From contig CM061141.1 of NCBI GenBank assembly GCA_030789695.1, positions 323,749,938 to 323,813,937 on the forward strand: a stretch of 64,000 bases of DNA, given 5' to 3'. This stretch comes from Scilla litardierei. Its lineage: Eukaryota; Streptophyta; Magnoliopsida; Asparagales; Asparagaceae. Below the pieces are notes generated by a model. It saw nothing but the letters and a program-made list of their open reading frames with translations. It was not told the origin of the DNA and did no database searches. A program made the translations under genes and the position numbers. Numbering within the stretch: the first letter of the stretch is position 1; the number at the start of each line of letters is the position of its first letter. Positions 1 to 10,263 of the stretch are shown piece after piece.

Positions 1-1199
1 CAAAACCTTATTCCATGATGGGTAGGATTGGATCTTTGGTTGTCATTTGAATAGATCCTCTTCTTCTTATATTGCCTTATGGTCAGTTCACCAAACATAT
101 TTTTCTTTTTTTCTATTATCCGTAAAATTATATCATCGCATGCATATTATCATTTTCAAACCCAATTCCCTTATCACTAATGGGGATGGGATCCACCCTG
201 GATTCTCTTCCCGATGGACATCATCATGGAACGGTTTTGATCACCTTTGGTTGTTCATTAACGTAAATTTTAGGATCGATTTTGCAAATCTTCCATTCTG
301 TTTGTTTATTATGCGATGAACTAAATGAGTCTAAATGTGTGAATACTCATGTGGCATGCAGTCTCATTTGCAAGTTAGTGGTTCCTACAATTTCCCAAGC
401 ACTTCAAATAATCTTCTTGTGAAGGAGAGACATAGGTGACGATCACAATCAGCCAAAACAAAATTGCAAAGTCAACCTGTGTATGTACATATGTACATAC
501 GAATCTATGGATGTTTTTGTAAACTTGGCCTTATGTTTAGAGCAATTAGCTCCCTTCAATGCTAACTTTGTGGCCTATCATGAAACTAACATGTTAAAAA
601 AGAATAACATGTTGTTTATTGATGACTATGGGACTTAACAAACATAATTATGGCTAACACTACTTGTTTCTTATCTTTCTTTTTTATTGTTTCCAAATAT
701 ATTTGTTCTAGTTCATTTGTTTTTTAGATTGTTTCTTATTTTAGATTATTTCCAAATATGCCATACTTTTTGTCTATCTATTATTTAACCCATGTCCAAC
801 GTGTTGGATATGGGTATCCAAATGTCTTGTCTTGTCAAAGTGTCCAATCATTATTTTTTTAAAAGAAAATGAAGAGTGTTAGTAACATAGATATAAGCAT
901 CTTATTTTGCAGCATGAAGCAGAAATCTTTTACGCTGACGAATCAGTAAACAACCAATCTCTGAGCAATAAGTTGACACCAGTAGACACTTGGTATAACC
1001 TGTTGGGATCTTGTGATGACATAGAGAACACTAGAGAGGTGGTGAATAGTGTTTATAAAATAAAATACTTCTCAACAAATTTCTTCCTAAGATCAAAATT
1101 AGTGTTACCTAATTTTGTCTTAATCAACCAATATAACTTGCAAAGATATAGATAAGCAGCGGAATATGAAATGCAAGTAAGAAACAAGAGATAATAACA
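1..1199. other. AT-rich stretch without a recognisable gene
   Basis: I see nothing coding here that I can support. The open frames are short, have no family-like motifs and lie in AT-rich sequence. A short stretch near 485-565 (TATGTACATATGTACATA, then 'atgtttagagcaattagctccc') has a loosely similar counterpart near 15,320-15,400, so it may be an old dispersed repeat. Confidence 0.5.
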
Positions 1200-1888
1200 C
1201 AATCACAAACACACTAATTTTAACTTGGTTCGTCTCTCCAAGGCTACGGCCCGTCCTCAAATCTTTGTTGGGCTTAAATTCATTATTTCATAAAATAGTA
1301 CAACCACCTGACCTCCAATGAGGATTTACGCTTGCCTCCTTACAAGAGGGCTTTTACAAACGTATTGAGTCCAACAAGAATTTTCACTCACCAACCCAAG
1401 TGAGAATACTTACAATGCTTCTGAAGTTGTTACAAATACACAGCAATGCTTGATGCTTAGTGTAGAGGAGTTGCTATTGGGACAATATTTAATCTCCAAT
1501 TGACATTCATATAAGTGAAGCTCTCGAAAGAACAAGATGAATGACCAAGAGATTAAAACTTTAGAATGATTGACCAAGCAGAGAGAGTTTTGTTTCGTAA
1601 AAGCTTTAGACTATAGAAACTCTTTTTTCTCTTGAAGATTTGATCAAAGATGTAAATTTTAACTCTAGCAACAAAACCCCATATATAGAGGAACATTCGG
1701 GTCTAAGAAATTAACCGAAATGTCCCTTCAACTGTCAGAAAAAACAGACAGAAATCCAACCATTGTAGGCTGCCAATTGGCTGGTAGTCGACTATGTTAT
1801 CCAGGTAGTCGGCTACTAGAAGTGGTAACCGACTTCCTGAACACTAGTAGTCAACTACCAGCCTTGGGAGGATGCCAAGAGACGACCT
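1200..1888. other. Non-coding repeat-like sequence upstream of a gypsy remnant
   Basis: There is no coding signal. The part around 1,780-1,860 repeats short palindromic pieces of the type GTAGTCGACTA / GTAGTCGGCTAC, which looks like transposon LTR or repeat DNA. It abuts a pol fragment with no clear boundary, so it is probably another element broken against it. The class cannot be assigned from sequence alone. Confidence 0.3.
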
Positions 1889-2330
1889 TTGGAGTTTCAG
1901 CCAGGAGATCATGTCTTCCTGAAAATTTCTCCGAACCGCGGAGTCATTCGTTTCGGGAAGGATGGAAAACTGAGCACGAGGTATATTGGACCGTTTAACG
2001 TGCTAGAGCGTATGGTAGCAGTGGCATATCGCGTTGCACTACCACCATCTTTTGAGGGAGTTCACGATGTTTTTCATACATCTCAACTACTTCGATACGT
2101 CAGTGCCCTATCGCACCCTGTGGATTTTTCAAAGATCACGGTCCGACCGGACCTGAAGTATGAGCAGTAGCCAGTGCAGATTTTGGATCGCCGACAGAAG
2201 CAGTTGAGGAACAAGATAGTCGACCTGGTAAGAGTGATGTGGCGTCACGGATCACCTGGAGAGTCCACCTAAGAGCGGGAAGCAGAGATAAGAGATCGCT
2301 ATCCGCATTTGTTTCCTGATCAGTAGGTGT
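1889..2330 (+). pseudogene. C-terminal end of a Ty3/gypsy polyprotein (integrase tail), decayed
   Basis: The frame opens with GDHVFLKISP, then RFGKDGKLSTRYIGPF, YRVALPP and VFHTSQLLRY. This is the classic GPY/F module and tail that ends plant Ty3/gypsy integrases. After an in-frame stop at about 2,168-2,170 the same frame goes on with PVQILDRRQ and, after another stop, RYPHLFPDQ, the usual end of chromovirus-like pol. Everything upstream (gag, protease, RT, RNase H, integrase core) is missing. It sits just before a purine-rich tract and an LTR start at 2,372, as expected for the 3' end of an element. At least two stops make it non-functional. Confidence 0.85.
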
Positions 2331-2371
2331 TAGAAATTTCGAGGGCTGAATTTTCTGTAAGGTGGATAGGA

Positions 2372-3060
2372 TGTAACGGTCACTTTCCGCCCGTAAGTAT
2401 TTTAACGTGTATTATTGTTTCGTGTGCGTATTTTAGTATTTGATTTTTATTACTGTTTTCTGTAGTCCAGACGCGTGACCAAACCCCGTATTCACGACCC
2501 TCTCGGAAGCGCGAGCGCCCCGGTATTTTCCTTGTAATTTTTGGTTGTCTATGACCCAATCTGCTATAAATCTTTATCAATTATTAAAACATTTTATTTT
2601 TTTTTGAAATTCGAAATTACTTAGTAATGTACGTTTTAAAACCAATTCAAAATTATTAAATTTTTTAAAATCCAACTTTACCTAACCAAACACCTAGTCT
2701 TCTAATATACTGCCAGTATTTTTCTAAAGGAATCTAACCAAATCCAATCCAATCATTTTTTAAAGCTAACCTAGGGCTATGTTTCAGCCGCACAAAACAA
2801 ACCCAAAAAACTTATTACTATAACCCTAAGCCCTACACTCTCAACCTCAGGCCGCACAAACCCCCCATATCGAGCCTGGGTTTCTCTCCCAACCTCAGCC
2901 CGCGCGCATTAGCGCCCTAACCCTCACCTGAGCTCCGACGCCGGCGACCACGTGTCCTAGTGCCTCTCCACACCACCACCTTCTCTCCTATCCCCTACAG
3001 GAGCCGCACCCCTCTCCAATATTTTAAACCCTAGGAGCTCATGTATAGATAATAGAAACC
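2372..3060 (+). mobile_element. 3' LTR of the gypsy remnant (right end uncertain)
   Basis: A purine-rich run (GGTGGATAGGA) directly follows the pol end and is followed by TGTAACGG, a typical LTR start. Inside are a TATA-like CTATAAATC near 2,563-2,571 and a GC-rich leader-like section at 2,880-3,010. I could not find the CA terminus or a second LTR, so the right limit is a guess. Confidence 0.5.
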
Positions 3061-3233
3061 CATGGCTCAACCGTCTCTCACCCCCGACCAAAGCATACAT
3101 AGTTTATACATGAAAGAACACATCATAATATATCACACGTAACTCATGCCAAAAGAAACTAAGCAGTAAACCATTACATAATAGATCACAATATATTGAT
3201 GAGCTAATAAATATAGTTACACGAGAAACTTAC

Positions 3234-3673
3234 CAAAAATAATTTTGGTTGTATCGTACGAGTATAGCATCGTTGTGACAGCTAGGAAACTGATGACTCC
3301 AACAATGACAGACTAGATGTCGGTGCCCAGACAAGCAAATTTTTATAGTCTGCACCTGCATGCAATCACATATTATCGTCAGTTAATTTCTTGAACTTAA
3401 AGTGAAATATCATTAATAATTGAAAAAATCATTACCATAAAATACATGCATCGAGTAAAATGCCGCCATTAAGGCCGAGGCGAAGCCAACGACGAGCACG
3501 ACCATCGCAACGAAGAGAACACACCTCATGAACAGAGTTGTAACATTTTGTGCTCTCATCCTCGCATCAATCTCATCGTGGAAAAGATAAACTAATTTCA
3601 CCTTCGCCCACTTCATCCATATCACACGGAGTGTTACGCATCCAAATGATAAAAATGCGTACACTATGGTCAT
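3234..3673 (-). pseudogene. Unknown membrane-protein gene piece, left arm (two exon-like blocks)
   Basis: I do not recognise the family. The first block (3,413-3,673) reads 86 codons without a stop: a hydrophobic start (TIVYAFLSFGCVTLRVIW), a charged linker (FHDEIDARMRAQN) and a second hydrophobic helix (VLFVAMVVLVVGFASALMAAF). The second block (3,234-3,355) lies behind an AG acceptor and ends at a GTAAGT donor; it encodes a peptide with IIVGVISFL-like hydrophobic sequence. Upstream and downstream exons are absent. Its mirror copy lies at 3,953-4,390. It is probably a captured or duplicated piece of a membrane-protein gene. Confidence 0.45.
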
Positions 3674-3952
3674 TGTTTCCTCGTGAGAGCCCGAGGAATA
3701 GTCTTCTTAAGAACCTAACTCCTGGCTCTGGGATGTTGGGATGACGCCCATCATCAATCCCGCTAACAGTAAACCACCTATAAAGAGTGTATAATTGGAG
3801 AAAGCGTGCTAATTACTGTTAACACGGTTTCTACATTTATGCACTCTTTACAGATGGTTTACTGTTAGCAGGATTGATGATTGGCATCATCCCAACATCC
3901 CAGAGCAGTTAGGTTCTCCAGAAGACTGTTCCTCGAGGTCTCACGAGGAAAC

Positions 3953-4390
3953 AATGACCATAGTGTACGCATTCTTATCATTTGGATGCGTAACACTCCG
4001 TGTGATAATGATGAAGTGGGCGATGTGAAATTAGTTTACCTTTTCCACGATGAGATCGATGCGAGGATGAGAGCACGAAATGCTATAACACTGTTCATGA
4101 GGTGTGTTCTCTTCATTACGATGGTCATGCTCGTCGTTGGCTCCGCCTCGGCCTTAATGACGGCACTTTACTCGATGCATGTATTATATTGTAATGATTT
4201 TTTCAATTATTAATGATATCTCACTTTACGTTCAAAAAATTAACTGACGATAATATGTGATTGATGCAGGTGCAGACCATAAAATTTGTTTGTCTGGGCA
4301 CCGACATCCAGTCTATCATTGTTGGAGTCATCAGTTTCCTATCTGTCACAACGATCCTATACTCGTACGATACGGCCAGAATTATTTTTG
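3953..4390 (+). pseudogene. Unknown membrane-protein gene piece, right arm copy
   Basis: This is the mirror copy of 3,234-3,673. The reading frame is broken by a one-base difference near 4,024 (GCGATGTGAAA against GCGAAGGTGAAA in the other arm), so the N-terminal part and the FHDEIDARMRAR part are in different frames. A splice-donor-like site follows YSMHVLY near 4,190. Exon block two spans 4,270-4,390, between GATGCAG and GTAAGT. Substitutions between the arms show the duplication is not brand new. Confidence 0.45.
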
Positions 4391-4436
4391 GTAAGTTTCT
4401 CGTGTAACTATATTTATTCGCTCATCAATATATTTG

Positions 4437-5882
4437 CAACTCTAATGCAGCTTTTTTCTTTTTTTTGGATATATAGAAATCAATGAAGACGGAGCTTCAA
4501 CTTGAAGGCATATATGAATAATATGCCGGATATGAAGAATATGTGTCGGAAGCCCAACATCGTTTCATTTTTTCGTTATGAAATTCTCTTTGCATTAATC
4601 TTCAATGAAGAGATTTCATCTCACATGATGCTATTTCAACTTAATATATGTTGTAATATCTTACATCTCATTATATGATCCGAGCCGGTTTAGAGGCCAT
4701 ACTTGTTTTTTTGTCAGTTTAAACTTGATTCTTGAATATACACGCGTTCTTATTGCACGTGATCTTATTAGTGATGTAATACACGAGTAGATAAAGGAAA
4801 TAATTCCTTACAGCATTCGTGGAAGAGGGAGATGGAATAATGAAAGTTGATAACAACACTACATTGCACAAGCCCATCACAAGCAACCTACTCGAATTCA
4901 TCCGTACTAATGCTCGCAACATCACATATCTTTCCCTGAGGACATGCAAGCTTGCCACCGTTGCACATAAATCTGGATATTGTTTGTGTATATGATACAT
5001 CTATGGTACTGATATCTGGATATCTGTTTGCAAACATAATTTTTAAACAGATGTATCATAAACAAAAAAACGACCATTAAAAATTATGTTTATAGGTTGA
5101 TAAATCCGGATATCTATTTGCAATCAACAGAAACAGTTGTAGTTACTCTCGGAACAGTGTAGAAAGTGAGTTTAAAATAGAGTTTAAAAAAGCTAGCTAC
5201 AATATGCTTTGTAGCATAACATCCAATTTTTTTAACATAGCAAGCACAATTTAATCGAATCGCAGCGTTTTTGGACCAACGTGTATTTTTTTATACACAA
5301 AAAAGTAGTTGTGTAGTGCATGTTTTTAAAGCATCATTTGTTTTTTAACTATGTAATCTAATTGGAGCGGGGTCCCAAACTACCGATTTCCTTCTTTTCT
5401 AGATTTTTTGACCCTTTAACATGATATTCAAGTAGCAACGAAAAATGCAGGAGACTATTATTATAAAAAGAGTATGACTATACATGGTTTTGTTGTTGTT
5501 TAAACACTTTTGTGAATAATTGTTGTATAATCATCCATTCATGATATAGAAAGTGAATTTATGATAATTACGGTGTTAATGACTTGAATTGTTTATATCA
5601 TAAATATCCATATTTAATGTTGATGTTGTATACATTTGTATGTGTAGTTAAATGTGTATTAGACTATAGGATGTTTTAATTATAAGACTGTGCATTTTCC
5701 CCTGAAATTTTAAATATTTTTGTCTTATTTTTGCAATTTTACTTTAAATAATATTTTCGTAATCATAGATGATGTTCGTTTCAAGAATAAGCGGAAGACC
5801 AATGAACAAACTTTGATGTCAAGACAACACACTTTCACGTAAAAATGCTTTAAATATAGGCAACTGCAACAGTTGCTAAGAA
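4437..5882. other. AT-rich spacer, no supported gene
   Basis: I see no gene. A plus-strand stretch at about 4,830-4,960 reads openly with NITYLSLRTCKLA, which faintly resembles a leucine-rich-repeat piece, but there is no neighbouring repeat to support it. The last five bases (5,883-5,887, CAATA) are the target duplication of the composite retroelement. Confidence 0.4.
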
Positions 5883-5887
5883 CAATA
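5883..5887. repeat. Target-site duplication CAATA (left)
   Basis: CAATA lies directly before the first LTR and is repeated at 10,449-10,453 directly after the last LTR. Confidence 0.85.
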
Positions 5888-6171
5888 TGTTGCGGCCGGT
5901 AATTGGAAGAGGGGCATTTGGGTAAAATGACATTTAAGGGGTGTTTTGCTATTTAAGGGGGTTGAGCCGGCCCTAATTCTTATGCGAAAATTGTTGAGAG
6001 AAGTTTCTTTTTATTAGTTTATCCCCTAGATTAATCCTTAGCTAGTCGTCCTTTCAAATTGTAGTTGTTATTTAGCGAATAGTTGATTTGTAGTAGGTTT
6101 TCCTATAATTTCAGATCTGAGATCCAATAAAAATCCCCTTTTTATCTTCAAATCCCTAGCGAATCGCATCA
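5888..6171 (+). repeat. LTR 1 (A1 type, 284 bp)
   Basis: It begins TGTTGCGGCCGG and ends CGAATCGCATCA. It contains a TATTTAAGG TATA-like site and an AATAAAAA polyadenylation-like site. It differs from LTR 2 at only about three positions by eye, so this half is young. Confidence 0.9.
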
Positions 6172-6173
6172 AT

Positions 6174-6185
6174 TGGTATCAGAGC
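6174..6185 (+). promoter_or_regulatory. Primer binding site (initiator-tRNA-Met type)
   Basis: TGGTATCAGAGC follows the LTR after two bases. It is complementary to the 3' end of plant initiator tRNA-Met, the standard primer of many gypsy and copia elements. Confidence 0.9.
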
Positions 6186-6194
6186 GGTTGATCC

Positions 6195-8121
6195 ATGGCG
6201 AACACGCGAGCAACGGAGCGGATTGAAGTCTTGGAAGGAAAAGTTGAGAGGATTGAAGCCCAAATCAGTAAGGGTTTCATCGATCTAAGGAAAGAAGATG
6301 CGGAGATGGCCGCGGAGATCCGGAAGGAGATGAAAGAAAATCAAGAGAAAACGGATGCCAAGATGAAAGAAAATCAAGCAAAAACGGAGGCGAAACTATC
6401 AGAATTGACGGAGGCTATAGCGGCGTTGACCGCTCATCTTGTGCCAAAGGCGGATCCAAGCAAAAAGGAGCCACCTTTGGCAAAGGACAAAGGGAAAAGG
6501 ACAATTTTTTTTGAAGATGAACCGGATCTAAACGAAGACGGGGACTTCGAACAAGGAGACCGCGCGTGGAGGACTCATCAAGATCACGCACCGCCGCGCC
6601 ACGACGATAAGGGGGCGGGAGGAAGCACCCCAGCAGGCCGGCAGCCTGTGGGGTGGCCGCCGACCCCCCAGGGGCCTCTGGGGGACCCGGCGAACCCACA
6701 AAGGGGCGGCGGGGGGCCGCCAGGCCCCTGGGAGGGGCGGCCGCACCCGCCGGCCCCTCCTGCGGCCTCGGCGGGCCCAGGCGCTGCCGCCTGGGGCCCG
6801 CCGGCCCATTTTCAGGGCCGGCTGCCCCCGGCGGCAGCCTGGGGGGCCTCGGCCGACCCCCGGGGTGGGTCCCGAGGCCCGCCGGCCCCCTAGGGGCAGC
6901 CGACCCCCCAGGAGGCCCGACAGCCTAGTTCGATGACTTTCAGGCCCACTGGGGCCCCGCCCGAGGTCCGAGGAGCGCAGTTTGGGGGTTTTCAGCCTTT
7001 GGGGGACCGGGCGGAGATTTTCAGCAGGGTGGAGGGCACCACCAGATCACAGGAGGCCCATTGACTCAGCCCCCACCTTTTGGGGGAGTTACGGGAGATT
7101 GGAGAGCGTATCAGGACCCTCGGGAGGCCACCAGGCAGAGTTTGGACACCCTCAGGGAGATTGGCAGGGGCATGGAGCAGGGGGAGGCTACCGTGATCGA
7201 GCTGAGGCTTATATCCCAGACAGGCGACAGGGATACCAGCACAGGGGAGGTTTCCAGCCGCAGGAGAGAGGTGGATTCGCTGGCGAGAGGCGTCTGAGGA
7301 AACTGGAGGTGCCTGTTTTTGAGGGGGGAGACCCAGATGACTGGCTGTACCGGGTGGAGAGGTATTTGGAGGTGTCCGCTGTCCCGGGAGAGGATTGGCT
7401 TCGGGCGATAGGGGTGTGCTTGGAGGGAGAGGCTTTGGGCTGGTTCCGCTGGACAGATCAGCAGCGGCCTTTCCAGACCTGGGCTGAGTTTACGACGCTC
7501 TTGACAGAGCGGTTTGGAGGAGGACAGGCTGGTGGCGTGTTCGAGAGACTGTACTCGCTGAAGCAGGAGGGGAACGTGGGGGATTATATCAAGAAATTTG
7601 AGTCGCTCTGCCACCGAGTTCTGGGAGTTTCTGAGGAGTCGCTGGAGGGCTGTTTCATGAAGGGGCTGAAGCCCACGGTGAGGTTGGGGCTGAGGCAGTT
7701 TGAGCCCATGGGTTTGCGCGTGATGATGACGCTGGCCAGGAAGGTGGAGGATCACCAAGAGACGTAGCGGAGAGCCCGCGGGGCGTGGGGAGGCTCTACC
7801 TTTCGAGGGCCGGATCCTGGAGGAGGACAAAAGGGGGCCGCAGTAGGGGCAACATCCACTGACGGCACAGTGGTTACCAAGGAGAGGGGGATGGAACTAC
7901 GACCTGGGGGACATACACGAAGAATGACCAAGGCAGAGATTCGTGACAAACGGACCAAGGGCCTGTGTTTCAAATGCGATGAGAAGTTTACTCCTGGGCA
8001 CCGGTGCGGGAATCGTACTCTTCAGATCCTGATAGTGAATGAAGAAGAAGAGGGAGAAGAGAGTGTGATAATGTTGGAAGCCGGCGTGGACGAAGATCAG
8101 GAGCACCTGCACGTGCAGTAG
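6195..8121 (+). pseudogene. gag: A1 gag of a pol-less Ty3/gypsy element (TR-GAG type), frame broken
   Basis: The start at 6,195 lies 9 bp after the primer site. Residues 1-75 form a charged coiled coil (RIEVLEGKVERIEAQ...). Next comes a very GC-rich Pro/Gly section (6,600-6,990), then the gypsy gag core in another frame: KLEVPVFEGGDPDDWLYRVE, GEALGWFRW, FERLYSLKQEG, LRQFEP (7,303-7,764). It ends with a zinc-knuckle-like CFKCDEKFTPGHRC (about 7,967-8,008) and an acidic tail. Stops at ~6,891 and ~7,765 and at least two frameshifts around 6,980-7,230 prevent one continuous product. After gag the sequence jumps to HLEDKVVFPGRSS, the last residues of pol, so protease-RT-integrase are precisely absent. 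A3 (18.8 kb) has the same junction, so the deletion predates amplification. Confidence 0.85.
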
Positions 8122-8167
8122 CTAACCATACCCTTCACGCACCACCTTGAGGACAAGGTGGTTTTTC

Positions 8168-8180
8168 CGGGGCGGAGTAG
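8168..8180 (+). promoter_or_regulatory. Polypurine tract of A1
   Basis: The purine-rich CGGGGCGGAGTAG stands directly before the TG of LTR 2. This is the expected plus-strand primer site, and it is identical in kind in A2 and A3. Confidence 0.7.
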
Positions 8181-8464
8181 TGTTGCGGCCGGTAATTGGA
8201 AGAGGGGCATTTGGGTAAAATGACATTTAAGATGTGTTTTGCTATTTAAGGGGGTTGAGCCGGCCCTAATTCTTATGCGAAAATTGTTGAGAGAAGTTTC
8301 TTTTTATTAGTTTATCCCCTAGATTAATCCTTAGCTAGTCGTCCTTTCAAATTGTAGTTGTTATTTAGCGAATAGTTGATTTGTAGTATGTTTTCCTATA
8401 ATTTCAGATCTGAGATCCAATAAAAATCCCCTTTTTATCTTCAAATCCCTAGCGAATCGCATCA
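8181..8464 (+). repeat. LTR 2 (A1 type, 284 bp)
   Basis: It has the same length and ends as LTR 1, with differences such as TTAAGATGTG against TTAAGGGGTG and TAGTATG against TAGTAGG. It is followed by ATTGG, the first five bases that normally lie between an LTR and the primer site. Confidence 0.9.
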
Positions 8465-8471
8465 ATTGGAG
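8465..8471 (+). other. 7 bp junction ATTGGAG between two LTRs
   Basis: ATTGG equals the first five internal bases after the LTRs, and AG equals the last two bases of the polypurine side (GTAG before the LTR). The junction reads as an internal region reduced to its two extreme ends. Confidence 0.7.
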
Positions 8472-8767
8472 TGATGTGGCTGGAAATAACAAGAGGGGCA
8501 TTTGGGTAAAACAACAAATAGGGGAGTTTTTTCTATTTAATGGGAGTGAGCCGGCCCTAATGGGGCATGCGAAAAATTGAGAAAAAGTTATTTTATTATT
8601 CCCTTAGATTAATTGTATTAGGATTGAGCTTTTCCCCCTAGGTTAAGAATTATTTTCTAGTCTTAGTTAGCGAGTAGTTTAATTGTATTAAGGTTTCTTT
8701 TAGTACTAGATCTGAAATTCTAATAAAAATCCTCTTTTTATCGTCAAATCCCTAGCGAATCGCATCA
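8472..8767 (+). repeat. LTR 3 (A2 type, 296 bp)
   Basis: It begins TGATGTGGCTGGAAATAACA and ends CGAATCGCATCA. It is related to the A1 LTR (GAGGGGCATTTGGGTAAAA, GAGCCGGCCCTAAT) but is clearly a different subfamily, and it is nearly identical to LTR 4. Confidence 0.9.
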
Positions 8768-8769
8768 AT

Positions 8770-8781
8770 TGGTATCAGAGC
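8770..8781 (+). promoter_or_regulatory. Primer binding site of A2
   Basis: TGGTATCAGAGC, the same position and sequence as in A1. Confidence 0.9.
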
Positions 8782-8790
8782 GGTTGATCC

Positions 8791-10263
8791 ATGGCGAACA
8801 CGCGAGCCACGGAGCGGATTGAAGTTTTGGAAGGAAAAGTTGAGAGAATTGAAGCCCAAATCAGCAAGGGTTTCATCGATTTGAGGAAAGAAGATGCGGA
8901 GATGGCCGTGGAGATCCGGAAGGAGATGAAAGAAAATCAAGAGAAAACGGAGGCCAAGATGAAAGAAAATCAAGAGAAAACGGAGACAAAACTATCGGAG
9001 TTGACGGAGGCAATAGCGGCGTTATACATGAAACTCAACTTAAAGATGGATCCAAGCAAAAAAGAGCCGCTTTTGACAACAAATAAAGATCCGGGGCTAG
9101 ATCTGAAGATTCTAAGTCCAGATCTACCATATCTGGAGCCAGATCTAGAGCTTTCAGACGTAGATCCACCAGATCCGGAGCCAGATATGGAGCTTTCAGG
9201 CGTAGATCCACCAGATCCGGAGCCAGATCTGAAGTTATCAGATCCAGATCTGGAATTATCAGATCCAGATCTAGAATTTTCAGATCCAGATCCGATAGAG
9301 ACAGAGGAAAGTGATGCAGATCTGAAACCGGAGGCTGTCGGTGATCCAGATCTGAAATTATCAGATCCAGATCTGAAAATTCCAGATTCAGATCCGAAAA
9401 AGACGGTTTCTTTTGAAGATGATCCGGATCTAGAAGAAGACGGAGGCTTTGAGCAAGAGGACAAGGCATGGGGGACTCGCAAGGACCAAGCGTCACCGCG
9501 CTACAGCGAACCAGGCGCCGGAGGGGGTTTTCCACCCCTCCGGCAGCCCGCCGGATGGCCGCCGGGCCCCCAGGAGGCTTTGGGGGGCCCGGCAAACCCG
9601 CACAGAGGCGGGGCGGGGCCGCCAGGCCCCCAGGAGGGGCGACCGGGCCTGCCGCCCCTCCCTGCGCCTGCGGCAGGCCCCGGCGGCACCGCCTGGGGGC
9701 CGCCGACCCATTTTCAGGGCCGGCCGACCCCGGCGGTGCCTTGGGGGGCCTCGGCCGAGCCCAGGGGAGTGCCCCGAGGCCTCGTCGACCCTTGGGGGTC
9801 CCCGACTTCCCAGGACGCCCGACAGACTTCTTCGAGGGTTTCCAGGCCCCCGGGGGCCCCACCCGAGGACCGAGGAGCACAATTTGGGGGTTTTCAGCCT
9901 TTCGGGGGACCCAGCGCAGGACTTCAGCAGTGCAACGATGACGACGACCATCCTAAGTATTTGCGGAGGCCCCACGACGCGTTTTGGATCCCGCCTTGGC
10001 CCGACGATATTTTTCCGGACTTCGTTGAAAGCGGTAGAGACCACTCTCATCCATTTGACCCGGGAGGAGGCTTGCAATCGACCTGGTGGCACGGATGGCC
10101 CACGGACATCGTGCACCACCTTGAGGACAAGGTGGTTTTTCAGGGGCGGAGTAGTGATGCGGCTGGAAATAACAAGAGGGGCATTTGGGTAAAACAACAA
10201 ATAGGGGAGTTTTTTCAATTTAAGGGGAGTGAGCCGGCCCTAATGGGGCATGCGAAAAATTGA
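8791..10263 (+). CDS. A2 ORF: coiled coil + acidic repeats + Pro/Gly-rich protein replacing gag
   Basis: One uninterrupted frame of 490 codons starts at the same place as gag in A1, and the first ~80 residues are nearly identical to A1 (coiled coil, EIRKEMKENQEKT). After that there is no gag core or zinc knuckle. Residues ~95-205 are acidic, with repeats of the type LSDPDLELSDPDLEFSDPD. Residues ~245-370 are Pro/Gly/Ala-rich. The C-terminal ~65 residues include HHLEDKVVFQGRSS (end of pol) and run into LTR 4. The product looks intrinsically disordered. Whether it is translated or packaged is unknown, but the open frame through highly repetitive sequence is striking. An alternative is chance openness of GC-rich low-complexity DNA in the second half. 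Confidence 0.6.
   Translation: MANTRATERIEVLEGKVERIEAQISKGFIDLRKEDAEMAVEIRKEMKENQEKTEAKMKENQEKTETKLSELTEAIAALYMKLNLKMDPSKKEPLLTTNKDPGLDLKILSPDLPYLEPDLELSDVDPPDPEPDMELSGVDPPDPEPDLKLSDPDLELSDPDLEFSDPDPIETEESDADLKPEAVGDPDLKLSDPDLKIPDSDPKKTVSFEDDPDLEEDGGFEQEDKAWGTRKDQASPRYSEPGAGGGFPPLRQPAGWPPGPQEALGGPANPHRGGAGPPGPQEGRPGLPPLPAPAAGPGGTAWGPPTHFQGRPTPAVPWGASAEPRGVPRGLVDPWGSPTSQDARQTSSRVSRPPGAPPEDRGAQFGGFQPFGGPSAGLQQCNDDDDHPKYLRRPHDAFWIPPWPDDIFPDFVESGRDHSHPFDPGGGLQSTWWHGWPTDIVHHLEDKVVFQGRSSDAAGNNKRGIWVKQQIGEFFQFKGSEPALMGHAKN
9086..9410 (+). repeat. Short tandem repeats built on 'agatccagatctg' in the A2 ORF
   Basis: Units of about 18-21 bp with CCAGATCTG / CAGATCC cores recur about a dozen times, with larger duplicated blocks (two copies of GGCGTAGATCCACCAGATCC-like sequence). 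Every unit length is a multiple of three, so the reading frame encoding (L/F)SDPDLE is preserved. A1 lacks this block, so it expanded after the two lineages split. Confidence 0.8.
10142..10154 (+). promoter_or_regulatory. Polypurine tract of A2
   Basis: AGGGGCGGAGTAG directly precedes LTR 4. Confidence 0.7.

Larger units (their letters stand above)
3189..4436. repeat. Inverted duplication of a gene fragment (two ~0.6 kb arms, ~45 bp loop)
   Basis: Bases 3,189-3,790 are the reverse complement of about 3,834-4,436 with scattered substitutions and small indels. Paired positions sum to about 7,624. Both arms hold the same two exon-like blocks with splice borders, transcribed away from the centre. 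An RNA crossing the centre would fold into a hairpin of ~600 bp. The loop contains CTATAAAGAGTG facing CACTCTTTAC. Confidence 0.9.

Noticed and set aside
1..319. 90-codon plus frame at the window start
   Set aside because: AT-rich, no family features, no splice or promoter context; probably chance.
4719..5000. 93-codon minus frame
   Set aside because: No motif, start context or homologous neighbour; the opposite strand reads as plausibly. Left unannotated.
6174..6185. tRNA gene at the TGGTATCAGAGC sites
   Set aside because: Only the 12-base complement of a tRNA 3' end is present, the normal primer site of an LTR element, with no tRNA fold around it.
6415..7830. Long minus-strand frames opposite the A1 gag (for example 7,111-7,830)
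   Set aside because: GC-rich DNA keeps several frames open. The plus frame has gag motifs; the minus frames have none.
8970..10218. Alternative frames on both strands of the A2 internal region
   Set aside because: They are shadows of the low-complexity repeats; only the frame starting at 8,791 shares its start and first 80 residues with A1.
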